NCBI GenBank assembly: GCA_050251035.1 | Contig: JBFWNN010000021.1 | Coordinates: forward strand, 16,146 to 80,145 | From: Taklimakanibacter sp050251035 | GTDB taxonomy: Bacteria > Pseudomonadota > Alphaproteobacteria > Rhizobiales > Aestuariivirgaceae | Length of the DNA: 64,000 nt | Reading direction: 5' to 3' | Part shown: positions 51,938 through 60,483 of the stretch, piece after piece | Position numbering within the stretch: the stretch's first letter is position 1 | Layout: each line of letters opens with the position of its first letter | The notes under the pieces: model-generated | Seen by the model: the letters and a program-made list of their open reading frames with translations, nothing else | Databases searched by the model: none | Told to the model about the DNA's origin: nothing | Made by a program: the position numbers and the translations under genes

Positions 51938-52408
51938 ATGATCAGTCGACCACAGCCCGCACACACGCGCAGGGATTTCGGGATCGTCGCTTTGCTGGGC
52001 ATCTCCGCTCTGGCCGCCGGCGCAACGGCAGCGGCGGCCGCGGAATCGATCCCGCCGGAGGCGGCCCTGAAGGCTCTCGATCCATGGATCGATGCCATCG
52101 TGAGCGGCGATCCCGCCATGGTCGACAAGGTCCTGGCGCCGGAATTCCAGACCCTGCGGTCGGACGGCAGCGGCCATGACAAGGCGAGCTATCTGAAGTC
52201 GATTCCGCGCCAACGGGTCCGTCCCAAATTCAGCGACGTCATCGCGACGGGCACGGCCGATCTCATGGTCGTGCGCTACCGCATCGACACGGACCAGACC
52301 ATCGAGGGCAAGGACGTCAAGGGCGCATCGCCGCGGCTGTCGGTGTTCCGGCGCGAAGCGGACCGTTGGCTGATTTGCGCTCATGCGAACTTCGCCGCAC
52401 TGAAGTAA
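51938..52408 (+). CDS. Tat-exported SnoaL-like (DUF4440-type) protein
   Basis: 156 residues. The N-terminus has a twin-arginine signal (HTRRDFGIVALLG) and hydrophobic stretch ending AAAAAE, so export folded to the periplasm is predicted. The mature part is an NTF2-fold of the DUF4440 type: ALDPWIDAIVSGDPAMVDKVLAPEFQTLRSDG. Ligand or substrate unknown. Confidence 0.75.
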   Translation: MISRPQPAHTRRDFGIVALLGISALAAGATAAAAAESIPPEAALKALDPWIDAIVSGDPAMVDKVLAPEFQTLRSDGSGHDKASYLKSIPRQRVRPKFSDVIATGTADLMVVRYRIDTDQTIEGKDVKGASPRLSVFRREADRWLICAHANFAALK

Positions 52409-52467
52409 AGCGCCAGGTGAGCGAAACTGGCCGCAGCCGCTCAGGTCGTCCTGTCTGCGCAAGCAAA

Positions 52468-52492
52468 CCCCGCCGGGCCGAGACCGGCGGGG
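52468..52492. terminator. hairpin between convergent genes
   Basis: Nine-base arms CCCCGCCGG / CCGGCGGGG with a 7-base loop between the SnoaL-like and OmpA genes. U-runs are poor on both sides, so strength is uncertain. Confidence 0.55.
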
Positions 52493-52520
52493 CTGTCCTG
52501 GATGCCGAACGCGTTATGGG

Positions 52521-53621
52521 CTAATTCGCCTTCACCAGCACGACGCGGCGGTTCTTGGCCCGGCCAGCCTCGTCGTCATTGCTGGCGACGGGGGCCATCA
52601 TCCCCGCCCCCGCGGCCACCAGCCGGTCGCCGGCAATGCCATAGGTCTTGACGAGCTCGGCCTTCACCGCATTGGCACGGCGCGAGGAGAGATCGACATT
52701 GTAGTCGAACGTCCCCTGGTTGTCGGTGTGCCCGACGACGACGACGGACATCTTGGGCGCCTCCGTCAGCAGCTTGGCGATCTCCTTCAAGGTCGGCTCC
52801 GACTCCGGCTTGAGATCCGACTTGTCGGTATCGAAGTAGATGCCATAGAGCGAGATGCTTCCCGTCGTCGAGAGCGTATCCGCCATTTCGGCGGCCGCGA
52901 CCAGGACCATCTTCTTGTCGCGGCCCTTGGGTTCGAGCACATGGACCAGGGCGATGGTGCGGCCGTTGAGCGCCTTGCAATAGAGATCGTCCATGAGCGA
53001 GAACGTCTGCACCGTGACATAGGCGTCACCCGCCTCTTGCGGGATCTTCGCGGCGAAGAACCGCTGGTCGTTGACGCCGGCGGTGAGGGCGCAGGCGCCG
53101 TTCGAATAGGCGGCGTCCTTGACATCCGATTCATAGAGGAAGAACTGCATCAGGCTCATGTCGCCGCCGCCACCGGAGCTCGAGCGCCGGGCGTCGCCGC
53201 CGCAGTCTTCCTTCTTGCATTCGAAGAGAACCTCGCCTTTCGCAGCCTCGACGACATCGCGATAGTTGCGCAGGACCTCGAGCGGCGAACGTTCCGGCGG
53301 CTGCACATAGACAAGGCGGGTCAAAGCGCCTTCCGCTTCGATCATCTTCTCCGGCGCATGGATGCGATTGTTGCTCTTGTCGCGCGCCTCGGGGTCGGCG
53401 CTGGGCTTCAGCGGCGACAAGGGTATGCGGAAATCGGTATAGGCGAACTTCTCGTAGGATACGATGAAGGAGCCTTCATAGCGTTTGGCCAGCGCATTGT
53501 CCTGGGCGCCTTCGATATCGGCCGCAGGTACGGTTGCATCGGCATGGACCGACGTCGCGGACATCGTTAGCAGGCTTGCGACGGACAGGGCCTTCAGAAA
53601 CTCGGGAACAAGTCTCCGCAT
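52521..53621 (-). CDS. OmpA family protein with N-terminal DUF4892-like domain
   Basis: 366 residues with a signal peptide (FLKALSVASLLTMSATSVHA). The middle part resembles DUF4892 (KRYEGSFIVSYEKFAYTDF; SPLEVLRNY). The C-terminal ~110 residues are an OmpA peptidoglycan-binding domain: SLYGIYFDTDKSDLKPESEPTL, VVGHTDNQG and the conserved SSRRANAV. It is probably periplasmic or outer membrane associated. AGGAGAG precedes the ATG at 53621. Confidence 0.9.
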   Translation of the reverse strand: MRRLVPEFLKALSVASLLTMSATSVHADATVPAADIEGAQDNALAKRYEGSFIVSYEKFAYTDFRIPLSPLKPSADPEARDKSNNRIHAPEKMIEAEGALTRLVYVQPPERSPLEVLRNYRDVVEAAKGEVLFECKKEDCGGDARRSSSGGGGDMSLMQFFLYESDVKDAAYSNGACALTAGVNDQRFFAAKIPQEAGDAYVTVQTFSLMDDLYCKALNGRTIALVHVLEPKGRDKKMVLVAAAEMADTLSTTGSISLYGIYFDTDKSDLKPESEPTLKEIAKLLTEAPKMSVVVVGHTDNQGTFDYNVDLSSRRANAVKAELVKTYGIAGDRLVAAGAGMMAPVASNDDEAGRAKNRRVVLVKAN

Positions 53622-53953
53622 AAGTCTCTCCTTTGGAAGGCACCTCCCGCATCCACCATCTTTACCTTGGGGGTACCCTTGCGGCAAGTTCGCAGTTGTC
53701 ATCGGGAACTCGCGTGGGCAGCGAGCCCTTCCGCTGCCTTTGCCGAGATTCCCGGACACGCCTACGAATGCGGCAAGGAACTGCGTGCAGCCAATCGGCC
53801 CGCCAGCGGCGTTAATGCTTACCCGGAGGTACTTTTTTGTGGCCTTTGCGTCACACCTTCCTGCAATCGTACATGGAACTCACGCGGGGCAATTGACCAT
53901 GCAGAGGCTGTCCATGATGATCATTCCGGGATGGCGATTTCGCGGGGAATAAC
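53622..53953. other. intergenic region between divergent envelope genes
   Basis: 332 bases with no convincing gene. It must hold the promoters of the OmpA gene (leftward) and the beta-barrel gene (rightward). No clear operator palindrome was found by eye. Confidence 0.6.
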
Positions 53954-54676
53954 ATGCTCAAGAAGTTCTTTCTTGCTGGAGCTGCATCGATAGCTCTGAC
54001 CGGTGCCGCCCAGGCGGCGGACATCATCGAACCCACGGCTTACGATTGGACTGGACCTTATGTCGGTCTCCAGGGCGGGTATGCCTGGGGTGAAAATGAC
54101 GTCGAAGTGGATGGCGAGCCAACGCCGGCGCTGGCCGTCGTTCTCTTCCCGCCTGAAGACGGCGAGATCGACATCGATGGCTGGATGGGCGGTCTGCATC
54201 TGGGCTACTTGTGGCAGCACGACAGCTTCGTCTTCGGCGTTGAAGGCGATGGCGAGTTCGCCGACATCGATGGCAGGGAAGATGTCGTTGAGTTCGACGA
54301 TGGTCCCACGATCGGCGAGATCGAGCAGGAAATCGACTGGCTCGCGTCGCTTCGTCTGCGCGCCGGCTTCGCGTGGGATCGCGCTCTCTTCTACGCGACG
54401 GGCGGTCTGGCCGTCGGCGGTGTCGAGCTTTCGGCCGATTTCGACCAAGGGGACAGCGAAAGCAAGGACAAGACTGAATGGGGTTGGACCGTCGGCGGCG
54501 GCGTTGAATACGCCTTCAGCGATGCGCTCAGCGGCCGCGTCGAATATCGCTATACCGATCTCGGCAAGACCAAGGTTTCGGATGTCGATACTGGATTTGG
54601 CGCCTTCGACTTCGAGGCCGACAATACGTTCCACGCGGTGCGGGCCGGCTTGAGCTGGCATTTCGGCGCGATGTAG
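53954..54676 (+). CDS. Omp25/Omp31-like outer membrane beta-barrel porin-type protein
   Basis: 240 residues. Signal peptide MLKKFFLAGAASIALTGAAQA, then DWTGPYVGLQGGYAWG, the family start in rhizobial and Brucella Omp25/31 proteins. The rest alternates amphipathic strands and acidic loops; the C-terminus ends in an aromatic strand (AVRAGLSWHFGAM), as needed for BAM recognition. Acidic loops are unusually rich in Asp and Glu. Followed by a strong terminator. Confidence 0.9.
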   Translation: MLKKFFLAGAASIALTGAAQAADIIEPTAYDWTGPYVGLQGGYAWGENDVEVDGEPTPALAVVLFPPEDGEIDIDGWMGGLHLGYLWQHDSFVFGVEGDGEFADIDGREDVVEFDDGPTIGEIEQEIDWLASLRLRAGFAWDRALFYATGGLAVGGVELSADFDQGDSESKDKTEWGWTVGGGVEYAFSDALSGRVEYRYTDLGKTKVSDVDTGFGAFDFEADNTFHAVRAGLSWHFGAM

Positions 54677-54728
54677 GGCAAGCCGACCGAGCGCTTGCCA
54701 TTCCCCGGAGCGCTCTCTGATTTCATCT

Positions 54729-54770
54729 AACCCGGTGGGCATGAAAAAACGCCCGCCGGGTTTTCGTTTT
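54729..54770 (+). terminator. rho-independent terminator after the beta-barrel gene
   Basis: Twelve-base arms AACCCGGTGGGC / GCCCGCCGGGTT (one mismatch) around an A-rich loop, followed by TTTTCGTTTTT. Confidence 0.85.
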
Positions 54771-54842
54771 TCCGTCATCGACATCGTCCGACAGGCGACC
54801 CGGGCCCCGGCAACCGGAGGTCTCCCCTCGCCTCATCGGGGC

Positions 54843-54879
54843 GGGTTTTTCTTTGCGCTGCGGCGTGGCATGCTGTCCG
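54843..54879 (+). repeat. direct repeat, copy 1, upstream of the NUDIX gene
   Basis: A ~37-base segment containing GGTTTTTCTTTGCGCTGCGG and then CGTGGCATGCTGTC, repeated almost exactly at 55451-55487. It lies 24 bases upstream of the NUDIX start codon. Confidence 0.75.
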
Positions 54880-54902
54880 GGATCCTCGGAGGTTCGCAAC
54901 CG

Positions 54903-55439
54903 ATGTCCAATCGCGTGACTGAGAAGCAGGTCGTTTACGACGGCTCGAAGATCCGGCTTGAGCTGCATCATCTGAAAGATGACGATACCGGCCGGAAGCA
55001 TAAGCGGGAAGTGTGCGTGCATCCCGGCGCTGTCCTCATTCTGCCTTTTGTCGATCCTGACCGGATCTTGCTGATCCGCAATCGACGGTACGCCGTTGAC
55101 GAAACGCTCATCGAGTTGCCGGCGGGCACGCGCGAGACGAACGAAGATCCGATGAGCTGCGCCCACCGGGAATTGGCGGAAGAGACCGGCTACGTCGCCG
55201 GCCGACTGGTATCCATCGGCGACTTTTACACCTCGCCGGGCATTCTCAGCGAGAAGATGTATGCGTTCGCGGCCTACGATCTGACGCGAACCAGGACAGC
55301 GTTGGAGGACGGTGAAGAAATCGAACTCTTGCCCGCCTCATTCGATGAAGCGGTCGATATGATCCGCCAGGGGCAAATCAAGGATGGCAAGACGATCGCG
55401 GCAATTTTGAAGTACGACAGGTTTTTCAGGGCGGTTTGA
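54903..55439 (+). CDS. NUDIX hydrolase (ADP-ribose pyrophosphatase-like)
   Basis: 178 residues. The NUDIX box GTRETNEDPMSCAHRELAEETGY matches GX5EX7REUXEEXGU, with a preceding LPAG and later SPGILSEKMY, a pattern typical of ADP-ribose pyrophosphatases. Cytoplasmic. The ATG at 54903 fits; the longer upstream frame crosses the terminator and a repeat and is rejected. Codons include more A/T at third positions than many neighbours. Flanked by a near-identical direct repeat. Confidence 0.9.
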   Translation: MSNRVTEKQVVYDGSKIRLELHHLKDDDTGRKHKREVCVHPGAVLILPFVDPDRILLIRNRRYAVDETLIELPAGTRETNEDPMSCAHRELAEETGYVAGRLVSIGDFYTSPGILSEKMYAFAAYDLTRTRTALEDGEEIELLPASFDEAVDMIRQGQIKDGKTIAAILKYDRFFRAV

Positions 55440-55450
55440 AGCCGCATGGA

Positions 55451-55487
55451 GCAGGTTTTTCTTTACGCTGCGGCGTGGCATGCTGTC
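55451..55487 (+). repeat. direct repeat, copy 2, downstream of the NUDIX gene
   Basis: Copy of 54843-54879 with one or two differences, beginning 12 bases after the NUDIX stop codon. Confidence 0.75.
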
Positions 55488-55580
55488 GGTGACCGGGACT
55501 CGAACGGCATGGCTTGAAGCCGTTGCGAAGCCTCGATCCGCCGCCTGCGGGTCAAGGCTTGAAGAGGGAGGGAAGGAACC

Positions 55581-55790
55581 ATGACCCGCAAGATGGAAGC
55601 GCGGACGAAAGTCTCCAGGTTCAAGCTTTTCGACATCATGACCGACGAGTTCGTCGTGTCCTCGCGCTATGCGACCGGGCAGGCGATCGCGGAGATCGGC
55701 GGCCGGGCCATCCCAGGTACCGAGATCGAGATCGACAGCGCAGACCTCGACGAGAACGGCATGACGGCCAGGAAATTCGAGCCCCGGTGA
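55581..55790 (+). CDS. small hypothetical protein (69 aa), coupled to the next gene
   Basis: 69 residues, starting MTRKMEARTKVSRFKLFDIMTDEFVV; mixed alpha/beta, no signal peptide. Ribosome binding site GGGAAGG upstream. Its stop overlaps the GTG of the following gene (GTGA), so translation is likely coupled. Not recognised. Confidence 0.6.
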   Translation: MTRKMEARTKVSRFKLFDIMTDEFVVSSRYATGQAIAEIGGRAIPGTEIEIDSADLDENGMTARKFEPR

Positions 55791-56521
55791 CCGGCATGGC
55801 CGCCCTGCGAAGCCATCCCTGTCTGATCGTCGGCTTGCTCCAGGAGGGCCGCGCAGCTCACGTGAAGCAGTATGTCCGCGAAGGCGACGAGATCGTGCTG
55901 CGGCGCCAGGCCGGCAAGTCCGGTGCCGAGGATGTCGTCGCCGGCTTTCATGGCCCGCACTGCATTGGCCACATGTCGCAGGGCCGTCACTGGGTGAGCC
56001 GCGCGCTCGCGGAAGGCCGCGGCCACAAAGTGCGGGTGACCGGCTTCGACACCGATGACACAGGCGAGCTCGCCGCGGTCGAGATCGGAATCACTTTCCT
56101 CGATGAGGCAAGCCCCGATCCCGGGCCTTCTGCCAGGTCCATCATCTCGGAAATCGGCGATGAGCTTAGAATCCTGGCCATGGTCGCGGCGGCCGACGGC
56201 CGAATCGCCGCCGCCGAAGGCGCGATGCTCAGGCGCTTCGCGGACCGGCGGGCACGGGAAATGGGCCTCGATCCCGAGGCGGGCGAGGTCGAGCACGCCG
56301 TCCGCTGGGCCGGCCGGAAGGCGGCCGACAGCCTGGACGCCGCCCGGATCATCGGCAGGCTGGCCACCGACCGCCCCGCCCTGTTGCCGGTCATTCTCGA
56401 GGAATGCGAGCTCATGGCCGAGATCGACGGCACGGTCGGGCGCGAGGAACGGCACATCGTGACCACGCTGCGCAACCTCCTGCTCCATGGCCTCGATCTG
56501 GCCAAGGACGGCAAGGCCTGA
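55787..56521 (+). CDS. HIRAN-like and TerB-like two-domain protein
   Basis: About 244 residues. The N-terminal part (about residues 10-100) resembles a HIRAN DNA-end-binding domain: LIVGLLQEGRAAHVKQYVRE, then CIGHMSQGRHWVSRALAEG. The C-terminal part (about 120-240) is TerB-like: LRILAMVAAADGRIAAAEGAML, and a CELMAEIDGTVGREE second half. Both assignments are by pattern only. GTG 55787 gives a 4-base overlap with the 69-aa gene; ATG 55796 is the alternative. Confidence 0.55.
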   Translation: MTGMAALRSHPCLIVGLLQEGRAAHVKQYVREGDEIVLRRQAGKSGAEDVVAGFHGPHCIGHMSQGRHWVSRALAEGRGHKVRVTGFDTDDTGELAAVEIGITFLDEASPDPGPSARSIISEIGDELRILAMVAAADGRIAAAEGAMLRRFADRRAREMGLDPEAGEVEHAVRWAGRKAADSLDAARIIGRLATDRPALLPVILEECELMAEIDGTVGREERHIVTTLRNLLLHGLDLAKDGKA

Positions 56522-56703
56522 TGCCAAGGCGACGGTTGCCGCCCGATATCGTTCATGGTGCTCCATCCGCTGTGACGCGCCGCATTCGGTCAACAAGCGG
56601 GCCTTCCAAACAATCCTAGAAGAGGCTTAGACATCTGTTTCCAAGCCGTGACCGTTTGTGTTATGCAACGACCGTCCGGGCATACCGGGCTGGGAGGACG
56701 GCG

Positions 56704-57069
56704 ATGAGATTTTGCTTGGCCCTGTTCGGGGCCATGACCTTGGTTGCGGGCTGCGCATCCAAGTCGGAGGACATACAGGCAAGCTATGTGTCTCCGATGA
56801 CCTACGATAGCTATACCTGTGAACAGTTGACGGCCGAGGGCCAGCGCGTTTCCGCGCGCGCCGCCAATGTGGCTGGAGTCCAGGACGAGAATCGCAAGGA
56901 CGACACCGTGAAAACGACTGTCGGCGTCGTGCTGTTCTGGCCCATACTCCTCTTCAATGAAGGCGACGGCCAGACGGCGGCGGAGCTGGCGAGCCTCAAG
57001 GGTCAGATGAAGGCCATCGAGCAGACGTCGATCAAGAAGAACTGCGGCATCCAGTTCCGGAAGGCCTGA
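56704..57069 (+). CDS. small lipoprotein (121 aa)
   Basis: 121 residues with lipoprotein signal MRFCLALFGAMTLVAGC; lipobox LVAGC at about residues 13-17. The mature part has a YTCEQL segment and a hydrophobic stretch VVLFWPILLF, which suggests contact with the membrane, and a second cysteine near the C-terminus. Similar small lipoproteins occur widely in rhizobia without known role. GGGAGGACGG precedes the ATG. Confidence 0.75.
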   Translation: MRFCLALFGAMTLVAGCASKSEDIQASYVSPMTYDSYTCEQLTAEGQRVSARAANVAGVQDENRKDDTVKTTVGVVLFWPILLFNEGDGQTAAELASLKGQMKAIEQTSIKKNCGIQFRKA

Positions 57070-57108
57070 GCCCGGCCGTCCCGGTCAGGTCCCTTTCCGC
57101 CGCTCGCT

Positions 57109-58335
57109 TCAATTCACCACCTGCCGTTTGGCGCCGCTGTCGACGCCCTCCTCGCTCGTATATTCGCCGGCCTGCTCGAAGAGCCTGCACATCGCGTCCG
57201 CCTTGACGAAGGAAAAGGCGACGCACGCGTCGCTCGCCTCGCAGCTTGCCTCGCAATCTTCGAAGCGGTTCTCCGGAAGCGACCTGGCGGGCTGCCCCGG
57301 AAACGCCTTGTTGCGGAAGCGCAGCATGGCCATCATGGCATCCGATATCGGCGGCGGGTAGGTTTCGCTCTTGAGGCCGCTCGTCGTGCTGGGATCGAGG
57401 AACCGCAGGGTGGCCTCGCTCTTCAGGAAGCACACCGAGTTCCACATATTGAAGGAATAGGCGGCGCAGGCCTGGTCCTTGCCGCAGGCCTGCTCGCATT
57501 GATCGAGGCTTTGCCCCTCGACCTTGCCGATCAGCGCGCCTGTGAGATCGGTATTGGGCATCTGCCGGAAGCTGGCCGGCTCGGGCTCGGCTCCCTCCTC
57601 GATCTCCTTGGCCTTGGCCACCAGCAGCGCTTCCGACACCTTGAGCCCCTGCGCCGCGCTCTCGCTCGGCCTCAGCTCCAGCGCCCGGCGGTAATCCGCG
57701 ACCGCCAGCTCATATTGGCCCTGGTTCTGATGCACCCTGGCCCGGTTGCGGTAGGCCAGCGCGTCTTGCGGGTTGAGCGTGATCGCCCGGCCGAAATCCT
57801 CGACCGCGCGCTCATACTCCCCTTTCCGCGCATAGGCATAGCCGCGGTTGTTGTAGGCGCCGGCATAATAGAGATCGAGACCGATCGCCTCGTCATAGCT
57901 GGCGATGGCGAGGTCGAACTCGCCCCTGTTGGCATGGGCGATGCCGCGATTGTTGTAGGCGATCGCATGGCGGGGATCGAGGGCGATCGCCGTGTCGAAA
58001 TCGCCGAGTGCCCGGGCGTAGTCGCGCTTCGCCTGATAGGCGGTGCCGCGATTGTTGTAGACGTCGGCGTTCTTGGGGTCGAGCGCCACCGAGGCGCTGT
58101 AGTCGCTGATCGCCTGGTCGTAATAGCCCTTGTCGAAATATTCGAGGCCGCGGTTGAGATAGGCGACGGCGAGCGTGGCGATGTCATAAGTCCCGGCCTC
58201 GATCACGGCGCTGCACGCCCTGAGGCTCGCCTCGCCCTTGAGCCGCTCGCAGTCATGCCGGTCGTCCGCGCGCGCGGCCCCGGCCAGCGCGACGAAGAGG
58301 GTGATCCCCGCAAGACAGAACCCGCATATACGCAT
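57109..58335 (-). CDS. secreted TPR protein with two PAN/Apple-like domains
   Basis: 408 residues with signal peptide (GITLFVALAGAARA). Six or so TPR units span about residues 45-235 (AYNNRGIAHANRGEFDLAIASYDEAI type). Two cysteine-rich modules follow: one with DQCEQACGKDQACAAYSFN, the second with EDCEASCEASDACVAFSFV, both PAN/Apple-like patterns that bind proteins or glycans. Periplasmic or surface location expected. Unusual combination; role unknown. Confidence 0.8.
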   Translation of the reverse strand: MRICGFCLAGITLFVALAGAARADDRHDCERLKGEASLRACSAVIEAGTYDIATLAVAYLNRGLEYFDKGYYDQAISDYSASVALDPKNADVYNNRGTAYQAKRDYARALGDFDTAIALDPRHAIAYNNRGIAHANRGEFDLAIASYDEAIGLDLYYAGAYNNRGYAYARKGEYERAVEDFGRAITLNPQDALAYRNRARVHQNQGQYELAVADYRRALELRPSESAAQGLKVSEALLVAKAKEIEEGAEPEPASFRQMPNTDLTGALIGKVEGQSLDQCEQACGKDQACAAYSFNMWNSVCFLKSEATLRFLDPSTTSGLKSETYPPPISDAMMAMLRFRNKAFPGQPARSLPENRFEDCEASCEASDACVAFSFVKADAMCRLFEQAGEYTSEEGVDSGAKRQVVN

Positions 58336-58485
58336 GGAACGAACCTCGCCGTCCCGGACCATGGCAAACCCTGCCGGATGCTAAGGTCGGGCCGTTGATA
58401 AATCGTTAGCCGCGCCGGCATCGGGCGGCGCCATGTGCGATTGCACCGCTTGGTCATTCGAAGGGGCCTCTGCTATGGCTCGACC

Positions 58486-60309
58486 ATGGAGCAGATCGGC
58501 CTCATCAATCTCGGACTCTTGTTTCTGGCGGTGCTCATTCTGGTCGGCATCGCCTCGAGCCTCATCGCCACGCGCTTCGGCGCCCCCTTGCTGCTCGTCT
58601 TTCTCATCATCGGCATGCTGGCGGGCGAGGACGGGCCGGGCGGCATCGTCTTCAACGACTATCGCCTGACCTATCTGGTCGGCACCGTGGCGCTGGCCAT
58701 CATCCTGTTCGACGGGGGGCTCAGGACCAGGCTCGCCGTCTTCCGCGGCAGCCTCGTGCCGGCGAGTCTTCTCGCAACGGTCGGCGTCGTCATCACCGCC
58801 GCCTTGACCGGCGCCCTCGCCTGCCTGGTGCTGGGCCTCTCCTGGCTCGAAGGACTGCTCCTGGGCGCGGTGGTGAGCTCGACCGATGCCGCCGCGGTCT
58901 TCTTCCTGATGCGCGCCGGCGGCCTGCAGCTGCGCCGGCGCGTCGCCGCGGCGCTCGAGATCGAGTCCGGCACCAACGACCCCTTCGCCGTCTTCCTGAC
59001 CATCGTCCTCGTCGAGCTCATCCTGCTCGGCCCCCATGGCTCGAGCCTCGACGTCCTCATCCTGCTTCTGCGCCAGGTCGTCATCGGCACGGTGGCCGGC
59101 CTCGTGGGCGGCTATCTGCTGGTTCAGGGCCTCAACCGCATGGCGCTGCCCTCGGGCCTCCATCCGCTGTTCGCCATCACCGCGGCGCTCGCCATCTATG
59201 CCGCGGCCGCGTCCGTCGAAGGCTCGGGCTTCCTCGCCGTCTATCTCGCCGGGCTGGTGCTCGGCAACCGCCCCGCCCGCGCCTTCCCCTCGATCCTGAG
59301 CTTCCATGACGCCGCCACCTGGCTGTGCCAGATCCTGATGTTCCTGGTGCTCGGCCTGCTGGTGACGCCATCCAAGCTCTTGGGCTATCTCCTGCCCGCC
59401 ATCCTCATCGCCGTCTTCCTCATCGTCATCGCGCGGCCCCTCGCGGTCTGGCTCTGCCTGTGGCCCTTCAAGTTCTCCGCGCGCGAAAAGGCCTTCATCT
59501 CCTGGGTGGGCTTGCGCGGGGCCGTGTCGATCTTCCTTGCCGCCATCCCCACCCTCTCGGGCGTCGCCAATGCCGAGCTCTATTTCAACGTCGCTTTCGT
59601 CGCGGTCTTCATCTCGCTCCTGGTGCAGGGTTGGACGCTGACCGCGGTCGCCCGCGGCCTCGGCGTCGCCTTGACCGAGACGGCGCCCGAGACGCAGCGT
59701 GTCGAGATCGACCTGCCCGGCCAGACCGATCTCGAGATGGTCGGCTTTCCGATCATCGAGGACAGCCCCATCCTGACCCGCACCGATCTGCCCACCTGGA
59801 TCCAGCCCGTCATGGTGGCGCGCGCGGAGAAGGTCTTCACCTGGGCCGACGCCAAGGCCCTGATGCCGGGCGACTATGCCTACTTCCTGGTGCCGACCGA
59901 CCGCGCCCAGCGGCTCGACCGCCTGTTCGCCGCCTCGGAAGCCATCCACGCCCATCATCCGGTGGCGGCCTTCAATTTCACCGGCGACATCTCGCTCGAC
60001 GAGCTCGCGACCGCCTATGGCCTGGCCATTCCTGATGACCTTCGCGGCCTGACCGTGACCGAGGCGTTCCGGCTGCGCTGCGAGGACCGCATCGGCATGG
60101 GCGACCGCATCCAGCTCGGACCGGCCTCGCTGACGGTCGCCGAGCTCGACGGCGAGGATGTGAAGCAGGCGGCGCTGGAGATCGACGAGGTCGAGCTGCC
60201 GCCGCAGAAGGCGGGCTCAGGCTTGGGCGAGTTCAACGTCTTCGGCCGGCTCCAGGCGCTGGTGGCGCGGCTCGCCGAGCGTTTCAATCTCTCGGCCAAA
60301 GAAAATTAA
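58486..60309 (+). CDS. potassium/proton antiporter, CPA1 family (NhaP2/CvrA type)
   Basis: 607 residues. About twelve membrane helices with the CPA1 signature SSTDAAAVFFLMR and the ESGTNDPFAV motif (acidic ion-binding residues). The C-terminal ~200 residues are cytoplasmic, with a CorC/HlyC-like transporter-associated region (FVPTDRAQRLDRLFA ... GDRIQLGPASLTV). Pattern matches NhaP2 K+/H+ antiporters. The ATG at 58486 begins the first helix. Confidence 0.9.
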   Translation: MEQIGLINLGLLFLAVLILVGIASSLIATRFGAPLLLVFLIIGMLAGEDGPGGIVFNDYRLTYLVGTVALAIILFDGGLRTRLAVFRGSLVPASLLATVGVVITAALTGALACLVLGLSWLEGLLLGAVVSSTDAAAVFFLMRAGGLQLRRRVAAALEIESGTNDPFAVFLTIVLVELILLGPHGSSLDVLILLLRQVVIGTVAGLVGGYLLVQGLNRMALPSGLHPLFAITAALAIYAAAASVEGSGFLAVYLAGLVLGNRPARAFPSILSFHDAATWLCQILMFLVLGLLVTPSKLLGYLLPAILIAVFLIVIARPLAVWLCLWPFKFSAREKAFISWVGLRGAVSIFLAAIPTLSGVANAELYFNVAFVAVFISLLVQGWTLTAVARGLGVALTETAPETQRVEIDLPGQTDLEMVGFPIIEDSPILTRTDLPTWIQPVMVARAEKVFTWADAKALMPGDYAYFLVPTDRAQRLDRLFAASEAIHAHHPVAAFNFTGDISLDELATAYGLAIPDDLRGLTVTEAFRLRCEDRIGMGDRIQLGPASLTVAELDGEDVKQAALEIDEVELPPQKAGSGLGEFNVFGRLQALVARLAERFNLSAKEN

Positions 60310-60317
60310 GGCAAGCC

Positions 60318-60440
60318 TCTCTCCACCCCGCGAAGCGTCTGTCGTATTCACACATTTTCCTCCTTCCTCCACGAGGCGGGGGAAGGAGTAGATGTGTGAA
60401 TCGGACAGCGCGCGGAACGCACGGCGGGTGGGGTGTCGCC
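60318..60440. repeat. large imperfect inverted repeat between convergent genes
   Basis: Nested inverted repeat: CCACCCCGC / GGTGGGGTG outer parts, CTGTCGTATTCACACAT / ATGTGTGAATCGGACAG middle (ATTCACACAT 60346-60355, ATGTGTGAAT 60392-60401), and CTCCTTCC / GGAAGGAG inner stem. It fills the gap between nhaP2-type and lysE-type genes and could end both transcripts. Confidence 0.7.
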
Positions 60441-60483
60441 CCAAGGAAGGTCCTGCAGGCAATCTCACCGGCTTTCCGAAAAA

